64,000 nucleotides of DNA from Pedosphaera sp. (lineage in GTDB: Bacteria > Verrucomicrobiota > Verrucomicrobiia > Limisphaerales > SXQI01). The notes under the pieces were generated by a model. That model made no database searches. It saw only the letters and a program-made list of their open reading frames with translations, and was not told the DNA's origin. The translations under genes and the position numbers were made by a program. The stretch is from assembly GCA_025359965.1 (NCBI GenBank), contig JANYDC010000125.1, forward strand, positions 1-64,000, read 5' to 3'. How positions within the stretch are numbered: position 1 is the first letter of the stretch; every line of letters starts with the position of its first letter. Positions 37,147 to 46,406 of this stretch are shown here, in pieces.

Positions 37147-39540
37147 ATGCCTGACTCACCTTCACGTCGCATCGTTGCATGGTTCAAAACGCTCGTTCGA
37201 CCGGTTTTCCAAAAGACTGAGAAAGCACCTGTGCTTGAGGAATTAGATAAGCTGGCTGCACAGGTGGAGCAACTTGAAAAAACCAAAGGAGACGCATTTC
37301 CAATCTGCTTGCTGGGACAGGCAGGCGTGGGTAAGAGCACACTCATCAATACTCTTATAGCAGATACCGCCATTGTAGTTCCCTCCGGCGGCGGGACGGG
37401 GCCGCTCACTGCCAACGCGCTAAGTGTTACCTACGGGGACCACCCTTCGTTTGTAGTTAAATATCACTCAAGGAAGCAAGTCGACCAAACTCGATTCATC
37501 CTCGAAGGAGAAATCCATCGGCAAAACAAAAGCAATTTCGCGGAGGTCTCAGCAGAAGCTCTCGAAAATGCGGAATTCGCAGACATTGAGTTAGACGGCG
37601 AAGAGCAGAAGAAAACCCGTACTGAAGAGGCGATTGGTCGGGCTTCCCTACTCGTAGCAGGAGCACAAACGGCCCCGCGTGACCTGACTTATCTAGCGGA
37701 TTCATTACGGTGGGTTCTGGGGCAATCGCGAAAATTTCAGACACAACTTCTTGAAGAGGACAAGGAACGATTACGTCAGGTAGCAGAGGCTTTAAATCAT
37801 GGAGTCACTGAAGCAGGCAGGCATTTCGATAGCACAAAAACTCCGGATTTTGGTCATCGGCTACGGGACCACGCGTGTGGTTTCATGGCTCCTCTCATTA
37901 TGGAAATGGCCATTCAGTGGCCTTCGCCGGTGCTGCAAGGTTCATTGGAAATAATCGATCTGCCGGGGATTGGAATTCTGAGCGACGCATACGCCTCAGT
38001 CACGTCAAACTACCTCCGTAATAAAGCAAAAGCGGTGATGCTTGTCGCTGACTCTCGTGGTATTCGCCGGGAGGATGCTGAACTCCTGCGGAGCAGTGGT
38101 TTCTTGAACCGTCTGTTGCATTCAAGCGACGACCTGACGGCGGATCCGGTTGCGCTGATTGTAGTCGTTGTTAAAATTGACGATGTCGCCGTGGAGAACT
38201 GGAGAAATGATAAGGCAATAAACGGTGTGGCCTTACAAACCAAAGCCGAACATTTTGCTGCTCAGGTGGAACGCTGCCGCGCTGATGTTGCACAGCGTCT
38301 GCAAAACTTCCTGCGTGAGGTCTGGGAGGATGATACGGAGGGCAAACGGATTGTGATCAAATCAATCCTTGATAATTTGAAGATTTTTCCGGTCTCCGCA
38401 CCACAATTCCGCCTGCACTGCGCGACAGATCCTGACGATGATAAACCGTTCCTTCCGGACGCCGAGACGACGAATATCATTGCTCTGCGTAGCGCCATCT
38501 CCAACGTTGCACGAGCCTGCATGGCCGAACGAAAGCATCGACGAGAGGAGATCCTACAGCGTTTTTTTGGGCAACTGCGCGCTCGGCTGGAGCTTCTGAG
38601 CGCGCAGAGAAACGAAGAGCGTCAAGCAGAAGAAAAGATTAGTAACTTTAAGCAGGCTCTGGACTGCTTTAGGGCACCGCTCCAGCGTGAGTTTGATACC
38701 CGTCGAGGAGGTTTCCGCAACTTCTTGCGTCAAACGATTCCCACTCAAATCGAGGCTAGGGTGCAAAAAGCGTCGGATAAGGCCCGGAAAGACATTCAAA
38801 GTGACCTCAAGAAATTACGAGGTGCGCATTGGAAAACGCTCCAAGCGGCGGTGCGCAAAGAAGGTACTTTTTACGGGAGTCGCCACATCAACCTTCCCCA
38901 TGATTTTGCCCTTCGTTTTGAGGAGCCCGTAGCTGAGGTTTGGAGTCGCGAAATCTTGGTGGACGTCCGCCGCGAAACCCGGGAATTCGCCGCTTATCAA
39001 TCCAGAGTAGTAACTCAAGTTCTTGAGTGGGCTAAACCACAAGGGATAAACGTCTCGACACGGTTACTGGAGGCCTTAGTTGAATCAGTAAGTCAGCATC
39101 AGCAGCAGGTAAACGCTGTGGGCAAGGAAGCGGTCGATGACCTCCGTGACAAGGTTCGCTCTGAGCTTATCAAAAAAATTGAAGTCCACATAAGGACCAG
39201 ATGTAAGAGATTCGTTGCCGATCAGAAGGATTTTAGGACAGGGGTTCGAAGTCGAATTCTCGAACTGTTCGAGGAGCTGGGCGACGAAGTGGTCGCCGCG
39301 GCCTTAATCCCTGCTGTTTGCTTGCTTACTGAAAAATTTAAGGAGGTAGACAAAGAAATTTTGGCGGCATTTCGCGAGCACAGCGATCCCTTGGACGAGG
39401 CAGCCGATGCCCTAGTTCAGCGTCAGGAAAAAAGCCTTCAACACGAAGCGGCCAAGGACGGAAAACTTCTAATCGCTATTGATGCAGCGTTGAGGGCCAC
39501 CCCCGAACAACATGCTGACATGAGCGCAGTTCTCATATGA
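37147..39540 (+). CDS. Dynamin-like large GTPase, first gene of a GTPase-SNF2 pair
   Basis: I use ATG 37147 (797 residues); a TTG four codons earlier is the alternative. A P-loop GQAGVGKST lies at 57-65, a G2-like GTGPLT near 84-89, the G3 motif DLPG at 271-274, and a variant G4 with VKID (Lys343, Asp345) where T/N-K-x-D is normal. About 180 residues separate G2 from G3, clearly more than in ordinary dynamins, and this part is charged and helical. From about 420 onward the chain is almost all long helices, like a dynamin stalk, but no transmembrane segment or paddle is evident. The last four bases overlap the helicase gene (ATGA), so the products are made together. I do not know a named family. 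Confidence 0.85.
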   Translation: MPDSPSRRIVAWFKTLVRPVFQKTEKAPVLEELDKLAAQVEQLEKTKGDAFPICLLGQAGVGKSTLINTLIADTAIVVPSGGGTGPLTANALSVTYGDHPSFVVKYHSRKQVDQTRFILEGEIHRQNKSNFAEVSAEALENAEFADIELDGEEQKKTRTEEAIGRASLLVAGAQTAPRDLTYLADSLRWVLGQSRKFQTQLLEEDKERLRQVAEALNHGVTEAGRHFDSTKTPDFGHRLRDHACGFMAPLIMEMAIQWPSPVLQGSLEIIDLPGIGILSDAYASVTSNYLRNKAKAVMLVADSRGIRREDAELLRSSGFLNRLLHSSDDLTADPVALIVVVVKIDDVAVENWRNDKAINGVALQTKAEHFAAQVERCRADVAQRLQNFLREVWEDDTEGKRIVIKSILDNLKIFPVSAPQFRLHCATDPDDDKPFLPDAETTNIIALRSAISNVARACMAERKHRREEILQRFFGQLRARLELLSAQRNEERQAEEKISNFKQALDCFRAPLQREFDTRRGGFRNFLRQTIPTQIEARVQKASDKARKDIQSDLKKLRGAHWKTLQAAVRKEGTFYGSRHINLPHDFALRFEEPVAEVWSREILVDVRRETREFAAYQSRVVTQVLEWAKPQGINVSTRLLEALVESVSQHQQQVNAVGKEAVDDLRDKVRSELIKKIEVHIRTRCKRFVADQKDFRTGVRSRILELFEELGDEVVAAALIPAVCLLTEKFKEVDKEILAAFREHSDPLDEAADALVQRQEKSLQHEAAKDGKLLIAIDAALRATPEQHADMSAVLI

Positions 39541-42278
39541 ATGGTCCTCTTGTCAGCTTTAAGCACATTCCGCACGTTGTAATTCGTGAGACTGACGACT
39601 GGGGTATTCGTGTTCTTGATTTGGCTGCACCGCCCAGGCGGCTCTGGGGTAGTCAACCAGCAATCCCAGCCCCTCTCCGCACCAATATCGATCCATATCT
39701 AACACAGCCCTATCCGCTGCCTGGAGAATTACTCACCGCAGCACTTGCAGAGAGCGATACCTGGAGCGCAATGACTAAGAGAAGCCTAGCTCGTTTTGAG
39801 GCCTTTTTTCTCACGTGTGAAGACCCTCAGCGGCGTCTTGATGCGAGAGAAGTTGTCACGCTGGCCCATCAAGTTAGCTTGGTTCGCCATATTCTAGATA
39901 CCCCTGGAAGACGACGTGTTCTTATTGGGGACGAGGTCGGACTTGGAAAAACCGTCGTTGCTGGCCTCATCATCCAAGAGTTGCTGGCGGCGAACCCCGG
40001 CTTACGGGTGCTTTATCTTGCTCCCGCAAGGCTGGTCTCCAACGTCGGTCGAGAGTTCAATCGTCTGTCTTTGTGCTTTCGTGAGTGGAAAGCTCAAGAC
40101 GGAGACGCTCGTCTCGATACTGATCATCGGATTATTGCCAGCATTCACCGCGCGGTTCATCCCCACCATCTTGACCGGTTGCTCCGACTGCGTCCTTGGG
40201 ACATTATCGTTGTTGACGAGTGTCATCACTTGAGTGATTGGAGTGAGGGTGGTGGAGATCCTGTAATGAAGTATCGGCTGGTTCGCGAGTTGGTCGCAAA
40301 GCAATCCCCGGAGAGCTGCCTTCTGCTATTGTCTGGCACACCTCATCAGGCCCATGCTGCTCGTTTCGACAATCTCTTAAGGTTGCTCCAAGCCCAGGGC
40401 GAATCACCAGCTCAGACGGCAGGCCGCGTTATTTATCGCACAAAAGAGGATGTGCGCGATTGGGACGGCAACCCTCTCTTCCCGCAGAGACAGGTGAATC
40501 CACCGATCATTGTCAATCTTGATCCTGATCATAAAGCTTGGTTGACGGCTATCCACAGTTTTTTTAAGCCTGCCGAAGGTCACGTAGATCAAGCGCTTCA
40601 ACGCGCTGCTGGGTGGAAGTGTGCCCAAGCCCTGCAATGGGCGACTTCCAGCCCCAACGCAGGGCTTGGTTACCTTGTCCGTCAGGCGCTGCGCGCAGGC
40701 TGGACATTGGCTGAAGAGCCACTGGAGGAAGCCATAGCCGCCCTGCGGCCTTACCGATCAGGCTCTCCGAAGGAACCTGTCGAGGCCGTCTATCGCCGCT
40801 TGCTGGTAGAAATTCGCCGTCAAAATGATGAGGAAGATGTTGAGGATATAGAGGAGACGATCCATGACAACAATAACAACGTCCACCACGCCGCCTTAGC
40901 CTCTCTGATTGCCCAAGGGATTAAACTAGTACTGGCTCCTCGCCAGCTAAAGTGGGAAGTTCTTTGGCGCGAGGTTATTCAGGTTTCAGGCATGGACAAA
41001 ATCGTTCTCTTTGCACAACCCATCGAAACCGTATTGGCATTGGCAACTTGGTTGGAGAAAAAGACAGGCCAGTGCCCTGCAATTATAATTGGTGGACAGT
41101 CCGACGCAGAGCGGGATCAGCAAGTGGCGCGGTTCAAGGACGTTCAAGGGCCTCAGTTTCTTATCTCATCTAGAGCGGGTGGGGAGGGCATCAACCTGCA
41201 GTTCTCTCGCAGATTGGTTCATCTCGACGTCCCTTGGAACCCAATGGAGATGGAACAGCGGGTTGGACGAGTGCACCGCTTTGGCTCTCGGGAAACGATC
41301 CTGGTTGATACGATAGTAGTTCGGGATAGCCGTGAAGCCCAAGCTTGGAGTGTTGCGCGCACTCGACTTGAGTCCATTGCGCATACTCTTGTTGCCGCTG
41401 ATCGTTTTGAGACCGTTTTCTCACGCGTTATGTGCCTCATTCCGCCGGAGGAATTGCAAACCGTACTCATCAATAGCCCTGCCTCGCCGATGGCGCAAAC
41501 CGATGTTGAGCGTTTGTCCGCACTCGTTGATTCTGGTTTTCGGGACTGGCAAAATTTCCACAACCGGTATGCAGCAAATCAACAGAAAATCCGCGAGCAG
41601 CCAGGCGGAATCGCCAAATGGAGTCATCTTCGGGATTTCCTTATTCGCTATGGCGGGGCTCAACTTGCCACAGGCATAGCTCGAACTCGGTTCCTCCAAC
41701 GCAATGGACAAGTGGAAACCGTGGATGAGTCAGCCGAGGTGCTAAAAATCAGCGATGGCTCACTCCGCTTTGTGGGCGATTTCGATGGAGGGCTTTTTAA
41801 CGGCCAAGTGACTGGTTCGGTCGATCCACTTGGTTTAAATATTCCAGATGTTGCCGATTTATTGAGCAACTGTGCCAGTCCAGTTCAAGTAGCAGGCGCT
41901 GCTCATCTTCGTTGGGGCGACAACCAAAAAGATCTCCGCGCTAGACTAGGCAATGAAGTCGTAGTGCTTGCTTTCGCTCGCCAGAGCTTTCGCCTAGATT
42001 CCGTCGGTGGCCACAATGAGGTTGGCACCGATTTGACAGCGTACGTGGTGCGCACTGAAACGACTGACGAACTCTCGGATGAAGATCGAGGCGCTCTATT
42101 TGACTTAAGCCACTTGGGGACCATTCGTGTGCGTCCGGTTGATTCTAAATTGCATGCACGCGCTGCCACGGAAGAACGAAAGATTATCAACGAATTGCGC
42201 CGTCCTTCTGAAGAAGCGATCCGACAAGGTGTGCGTTACGCTGTTTGGCCTATTCTCGCGCTTCATTTGAGCCCTTAG
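39537..42278 (+). CDS. SNF2-family DNA helicase/translocase, second gene of the pair
   Basis: A 913-residue protein. After about 125 N-terminal residues come Walker A GDEVGLGKT (131-139), Walker B DECHH (227-231) and motif III LSGTPHQ. The second RecA domain has ISSRAGGEGINLQ and the motif VI QRVGRVHRFGS. The order and the DEVGLGKT form match the RapA/DrmD-type SNF2 group, enzymes that translocate on double-stranded DNA and are frequent in phage-defence loci such as DISARM. The last 250 residues are not recognised and may bind the partner. It overlaps the GTPase gene by four bases and ends the operon; a 190-base gap with no gene follows. Confidence 0.9.
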   Translation: MNGPLVSFKHIPHVVIRETDDWGIRVLDLAAPPRRLWGSQPAIPAPLRTNIDPYLTQPYPLPGELLTAALAESDTWSAMTKRSLARFEAFFLTCEDPQRRLDAREVVTLAHQVSLVRHILDTPGRRRVLIGDEVGLGKTVVAGLIIQELLAANPGLRVLYLAPARLVSNVGREFNRLSLCFREWKAQDGDARLDTDHRIIASIHRAVHPHHLDRLLRLRPWDIIVVDECHHLSDWSEGGGDPVMKYRLVRELVAKQSPESCLLLLSGTPHQAHAARFDNLLRLLQAQGESPAQTAGRVIYRTKEDVRDWDGNPLFPQRQVNPPIIVNLDPDHKAWLTAIHSFFKPAEGHVDQALQRAAGWKCAQALQWATSSPNAGLGYLVRQALRAGWTLAEEPLEEAIAALRPYRSGSPKEPVEAVYRRLLVEIRRQNDEEDVEDIEETIHDNNNNVHHAALASLIAQGIKLVLAPRQLKWEVLWREVIQVSGMDKIVLFAQPIETVLALATWLEKKTGQCPAIIIGGQSDAERDQQVARFKDVQGPQFLISSRAGGEGINLQFSRRLVHLDVPWNPMEMEQRVGRVHRFGSRETILVDTIVVRDSREAQAWSVARTRLESIAHTLVAADRFETVFSRVMCLIPPEELQTVLINSPASPMAQTDVERLSALVDSGFRDWQNFHNRYAANQQKIREQPGGIAKWSHLRDFLIRYGGAQLATGIARTRFLQRNGQVETVDESAEVLKISDGSLRFVGDFDGGLFNGQVTGSVDPLGLNIPDVADLLSNCASPVQVAGAAHLRWGDNQKDLRARLGNEVVVLAFARQSFRLDSVGGHNEVGTDLTAYVVRTETTDELSDEDRGALFDLSHLGTIRVRPVDSKLHARAATEERKIINELRRPSEEAIRQGVRYAVWPILALHLSP

Positions 42279-42468
42279 AAAGGACTGGAGATTACCTGTT
42301 AGAGCATTCCTGTGAATCATGTAGCGACTTTATGGACGAAACCTCAATTGTTACGAACGAATCCGAGAATTTGAGGGAACACATCGCAACATCATTTGTG
42401 AGAACTCTTTAACCCGCCGACTGCTGCAATTGCAGAGCTATCCGGTCGAGGGTCAATATGTTGAAGGA

Positions 42469-45258
42469 TCAGGGGGCTTGGAGCCAGCGGAGGAGGTCGG
42501 ATAGGTCTTGGGGTTTTAGGGCGGATTCGAAGCCGGCGGGCATTAGGGAGAGTTTGGATGGGGTCATCGATGCGATGTCGGTGCGGAGGATGGCGTGGTC
42601 GATGCCGCCGGGGAGGCGGAGGACGAGGTTGTTGGCGGTTTCAGCGGAAACGAGGCCGTCGAGAGTTTCGCCGGATTTGAGGGTGATGGTCCAGGCGCGA
42701 TAGCGGGCTTCGATGGCTTGGCTGGGGTCGAGGATGGCGGTGATGAGCCAGTCAACGGGTTTGGAGCCCACCATGCCGAGATCTGGGCCGACTTCGTTGC
42801 CTTCGTCGCGCAGGCGATGACAGGGAAGACATAGGGTTTGGAATTGGTGGTGGCCTCGTGCGGAGTCACCGGTGAGTTTTTCAACGCCAGCGTAGTTGGA
42901 GATGACTTGGGCGCGGTCGGAGGAGGATGGGCTGAGAACCACGGGGGGGATGGAGGGTTTGGGAACGGCGGTGTTGGCTTTCAGCTGCGCGAAGAGGGTG
43001 CTATCTGGCGGAAGGGAGGACATGACGGCGATGCGGAGGGATTCATCAGCATCATCGCGCGCCGCGAGTTGGCGGAGAGTGGATTCAGTCTTATCAAAGG
43101 GCCATGCACCGAGAGTGAAGGCGGTTTGCAAGCGAACGGAGGCGTCACTGTCCGTGGCGAGTGCCGTCACCGCCGCGAAGAAAGGCTCGTTTTTTCCAGC
43201 CAAAACTTCGCTTTGGCGGAGTGCTTCGCAGCGGACGGCAAAGTGGGGATCGGCCAGGGCGGCGATGAGGAGCTCTGGAGTAAGCGCGTTCAGCACGCCG
43301 AGAGTTGCGAGGGCTTGGATGCGGACTTGTGGGGCGTGTGCCGCAGTGAGCAATTGTTGGAGAGGTTCACGGGCGGCGGCATCGGCGCGATCAGTCAGCA
43401 AACGCTGGGCGGTGTCGCGCTGCCAACCGTTGACGCTGTCCATGGCGGCGACGAGATCGCGGGTGTTTTTTGCGGCCAGATTGGGGATGGATCGGCGCGG
43501 CTTGCCTTTGGGCGCGACGCGGTAGATGCGGCCCTTGTCGGAGCCCGCCCGCAAATCGACGCGCGCCTGCATTTCCGGTGAAATCCACTCGGGATGTTCG
43601 AGGATGAAGCGATACATGTCGGCGACGTAAAGCGCACCGTCAGGTCCGATGCGAGTGGTGGTGGGACGAAACCAGTTGTCGGTGCTTGCGAGGAATTCGC
43701 TTTGTTCCTCACCGGCGGCGCGATGGCTGGTGAAACCGTCGCCGCTGCGTTCCAGCACTTCGCGGTGCACGACGTTGTGTACAGGTTCGCTGGCGAAAAC
43801 GCTCGTGGTGAACTCGGGTCCGAACCAGTCGTCGCGATAGGGAGTGGGGCTGCAACCGCTGGTGACGTGGTTGAGCGACCAGGGTTGGTTGGGTCGCACC
43901 ATCGAGGTGCTGGCGGGGAAGACGCGGGTGGAATCGTCGTAGTTGGCCAGCTCATGCTTCACGCTTTTTACGGCGAGATTGGAGTTCCGGCGCAAATAGT
44001 GTTCGGGCAGGGTGACGTGCCAGAGCCAGGTGGGATTGTTGTTGCCAAACCAGTTGCCCCAGTCGTCGCGACGGCGACCATATTGGGTGGAGGCAGAGAC
44101 GGTCTCCATCTGCCCCGTGTCGGGCCGGAAACGGATATCGCGACCGCTTATCGACATGGTTTTACCAGTGGCGAGGGATTTCACGGTGCCGCCGCTATCG
44201 CCGTTGGCGGCGTAGATCCAGCCGTCGAGACCAAGCTCAAAGCCGTTGAAACGGTGTTGTTGATTACCCGGAGTGAAACCGGTGAAGAGCACTTTTTGCA
44301 CGTCGGCCCGGCCGTCGCCATCGGTGTCCTCAGCGTAGATCAGATTGGGCGCCGAGGCGATGAGCACACCCTTGCGCCACGGCATGACGCTGGAGGGGAA
44401 TGGAATGTTTTCGAGGAAAGGTATGGCCTTGTCGTAGCGGCTGTCACCATCGGTATCCTCCAGTACTTTGACCACGCCACCGGGTTTGCCTTTGCCATCC
44501 ATGCCTAAAGGGTAATCGCGCATTTCCACGACCCAGAAGCGGCCATCTGCGCCCCAAGCAAAGGCGATGGGGTCGATGACGACAGGTTCGGCAGCCACGA
44601 GCTCGACCGCAAAACCAGGGCGGACGCGGAAACTGGCGAGGGCTTCTTCGGGCGATTTCGGTGGTGGCATGTCAAAGGCAATCAATTCCTTGAGGGATCG
44701 GCGTTCCACGGCGGCGGGTGTTCCGTCCTGAGCCGGTCGGCTGATGATGAGATAACCTTCCTCGATCCTGACGTCTGCGCCCACTAAAGAGGGTGGCTCA
44801 GTGCTGGCACCGGCGCGTGCGGCGGAGCGGACGAATTGAGACCAGCCGCGAGTCCAGCCGAGATCGGTTCGCACGTTTTTGGTCCAGAGATGGATGGCAA
44901 ATCGTTGGGGGTTTGAAAAAAGAATATCATCGAAGCCGTCACCGTTCAGGTCCACAAAACGGAGACCTGCGTCAAGGCCGGCGGTATCCACTAGGGTAAC
45001 GCCTTCGGGCAGACCGTAATTAGTTTTCGTCCATTGTGCGGATGCGTCATTCCACTGCTGGATTTCGTTGGTGCCGGGGCGGCTGGTCAATTTTTCCTTG
45101 GTGCCATCATGATCAAAATCATGGAACAAAGTGCCGGGCGGGACCACATTGGGAATGGGTTGAGCAAAAGTGAGGATTGGAGCGGCCAGTGCCCACGCGA
45201 GCCAGACGCAAAGGGAACGGCGCGCCTGGTTGGAACTGTTGATGGCTGGGCTTGGCAT
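42469..45258 (-). CDS. PVC-type membrane-bound dehydrogenase with C-terminal cytochrome c domain
   Basis: A 929-residue exported protein: signal peptide ending near AQP (about 33), an FG-GAP-like repeat region (DFDHDGTKEK, DLNGDGFDDI), a beta-propeller dehydrogenase-like domain of the Pirellula/Verrucomicrobium type (about 210-590), HEAT-like repeats (about 610-760) and a c-type heme site CLPCH near 804-808 with its downstream binding region. Such proteins are thought to oxidise sugars or other compounds in the periplasm and pass electrons to the respiratory chain. It is the third gene of a minus-strand unit with a MauG-like peroxidase. The substrate is unknown. Confidence 0.9.
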   Translation of the reverse strand: MPSPAINSSNQARRSLCVWLAWALAAPILTFAQPIPNVVPPGTLFHDFDHDGTKEKLTSRPGTNEIQQWNDASAQWTKTNYGLPEGVTLVDTAGLDAGLRFVDLNGDGFDDILFSNPQRFAIHLWTKNVRTDLGWTRGWSQFVRSAARAGASTEPPSLVGADVRIEEGYLIISRPAQDGTPAAVERRSLKELIAFDMPPPKSPEEALASFRVRPGFAVELVAAEPVVIDPIAFAWGADGRFWVVEMRDYPLGMDGKGKPGGVVKVLEDTDGDSRYDKAIPFLENIPFPSSVMPWRKGVLIASAPNLIYAEDTDGDGRADVQKVLFTGFTPGNQQHRFNGFELGLDGWIYAANGDSGGTVKSLATGKTMSISGRDIRFRPDTGQMETVSASTQYGRRRDDWGNWFGNNNPTWLWHVTLPEHYLRRNSNLAVKSVKHELANYDDSTRVFPASTSMVRPNQPWSLNHVTSGCSPTPYRDDWFGPEFTTSVFASEPVHNVVHREVLERSGDGFTSHRAAGEEQSEFLASTDNWFRPTTTRIGPDGALYVADMYRFILEHPEWISPEMQARVDLRAGSDKGRIYRVAPKGKPRRSIPNLAAKNTRDLVAAMDSVNGWQRDTAQRLLTDRADAAAREPLQQLLTAAHAPQVRIQALATLGVLNALTPELLIAALADPHFAVRCEALRQSEVLAGKNEPFFAAVTALATDSDASVRLQTAFTLGAWPFDKTESTLRQLAARDDADESLRIAVMSSLPPDSTLFAQLKANTAVPKPSIPPVVLSPSSSDRAQVISNYAGVEKLTGDSARGHHQFQTLCLPCHRLRDEGNEVGPDLGMVGSKPVDWLITAILDPSQAIEARYRAWTITLKSGETLDGLVSAETANNLVLRLPGGIDHAILRTDIASMTPSKLSLMPAGFESALKPQDLSDLLRWLQAP

Positions 45259-45278
45259 GTGGTTGGGGTTTAATGAGT

Positions 45279-46406
45279 TTATGGGATGACGGGCAGGCCG
45301 CTCGGAACACTGGTGGGGGAGGTGTGATCGTAATCGTTGCTGCTGAGGACATCGAGGAATGCTTCGAGCGCGGGGAAATCGTCGAGGTTAAGATTTAGGT
45401 GCTTGAGCAGAGGATCCAATCGAAGGGATGCGGCTTTATCTCCGCCGTCAAGGGTTTCGCTGATGCTTTCGGCGAGTTCGTCGTAGAAGACCAGTACTTC
45501 ACGCAGGGTGCGGAGGCGACCATTGTGCATGTATGGGGCGGTGTGGCGGAGGTTGCGCAGGGTGGGGGTGCGGAACTCGCGATTTCCGCCGGGGGTGTTG
45601 TCGGGCCCGCCGATGAAATGGAGTTTGAAATCGGAGAACATGGGCCCGCCGTGGCATTGGATGCAGCCGGCGTCCTGAAAGACCCGCAGGCCGCGCAGTT
45701 GCTCTGCGTTCAAGGCGTTCGCATCCCCTTCAACAAGCCGGTCAAAAGCAGTGCGTGGTGTGATGAGGGAACGTTCGAAAGCGGCGATGGATTGGGCGAG
45801 ATGAAGCGGAGTGACAACCTTTCGTGCAGGCTCGCTGAAAGCTTCCTGGAAGCGTAGGCCATACTCGGGAATGGATTGAACCCGCTGAATGGCGTGGGTC
45901 ACCGCTTCGGTTTCTGTACACGGATCCGCGCACATTTCACCGCGGGATTTGAGCGGGATTAAGGCCTGCTGTTCCAGACTGTGGGTGCGCGAATCCCAGA
46001 ACATGGGGGCAGTATGGGGATCGGCATTTGCGCCTGCTACAAGGCCATTGAAACCCACATTCAGAAGGGATGGCACATTGCGTTCTAGCCCGGGAAGTGT
46101 TGTGGGAGCTGGGAAGATTCTGGCCTGACCGAGACCTGTTCCACCCACCCCGATGGGCGTGGCCCGGCCATCGGTCCAACCGAAGCGCGGGTTGTGGCAG
46201 GTTGCGCAGGAAACATTTTTGGTGGAGGACAGAATGGGATCAAAAAATAGGGCTCGACCCAAGGCGATTTTGGCGGTGGTGCTTGGGTTTTCGTTGGGAT
46301 CGGGCGAGTGCAAGGGCAGTGCTTGCAAGCGCATCTCGAGTGGTATGGCTTGAGCTGCGGCAGTTATGGCCAGGCCGAGGAGGGCGAGTTGGAGCACATG
46401 GCTCAT
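45279..46406 (-). CDS. MauG/CcpA-family diheme cytochrome c peroxidase
   Basis: A 375-residue periplasmic protein with a signal peptide (residues 1-20, ending AAAQA). Two heme-attachment sites are present: CATCH (67-71) and CIQCH (248-252). The remaining regions match the di-heme cytochrome c peroxidase/MauG family, which reduces peroxide or oxidises protein side chains to make cofactors. The ATG overlaps the stop of the upstream DMFase-like gene by four bases, and the PVC cytochrome gene follows after 20 bases, so these three probably act together. It may mature or supply electrons to one of its neighbours. Confidence 0.9.
   Translation of the reverse strand: MSHVLQLALLGLAITAAAQAIPLEMRLQALPLHSPDPNENPSTTAKIALGRALFFDPILSSTKNVSCATCHNPRFGWTDGRATPIGVGGTGLGQARIFPAPTTLPGLERNVPSLLNVGFNGLVAGANADPHTAPMFWDSRTHSLEQQALIPLKSRGEMCADPCTETEAVTHAIQRVQSIPEYGLRFQEAFSEPARKVVTPLHLAQSIAAFERSLITPRTAFDRLVEGDANALNAEQLRGLRVFQDAGCIQCHGGPMFSDFKLHFIGGPDNTPGGNREFRTPTLRNLRHTAPYMHNGRLRTLREVLVFYDELAESISETLDGGDKAASLRLDPLLKHLNLNLDDFPALEAFLDVLSSNDYDHTSPTSVPSGLPVIP

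Noticed and set aside
43594-44508. 304-codon plus-strand open frame inside the PVC cytochrome gene
   Set aside because: Antisense to a well-defined domain architecture; no domain of its own.
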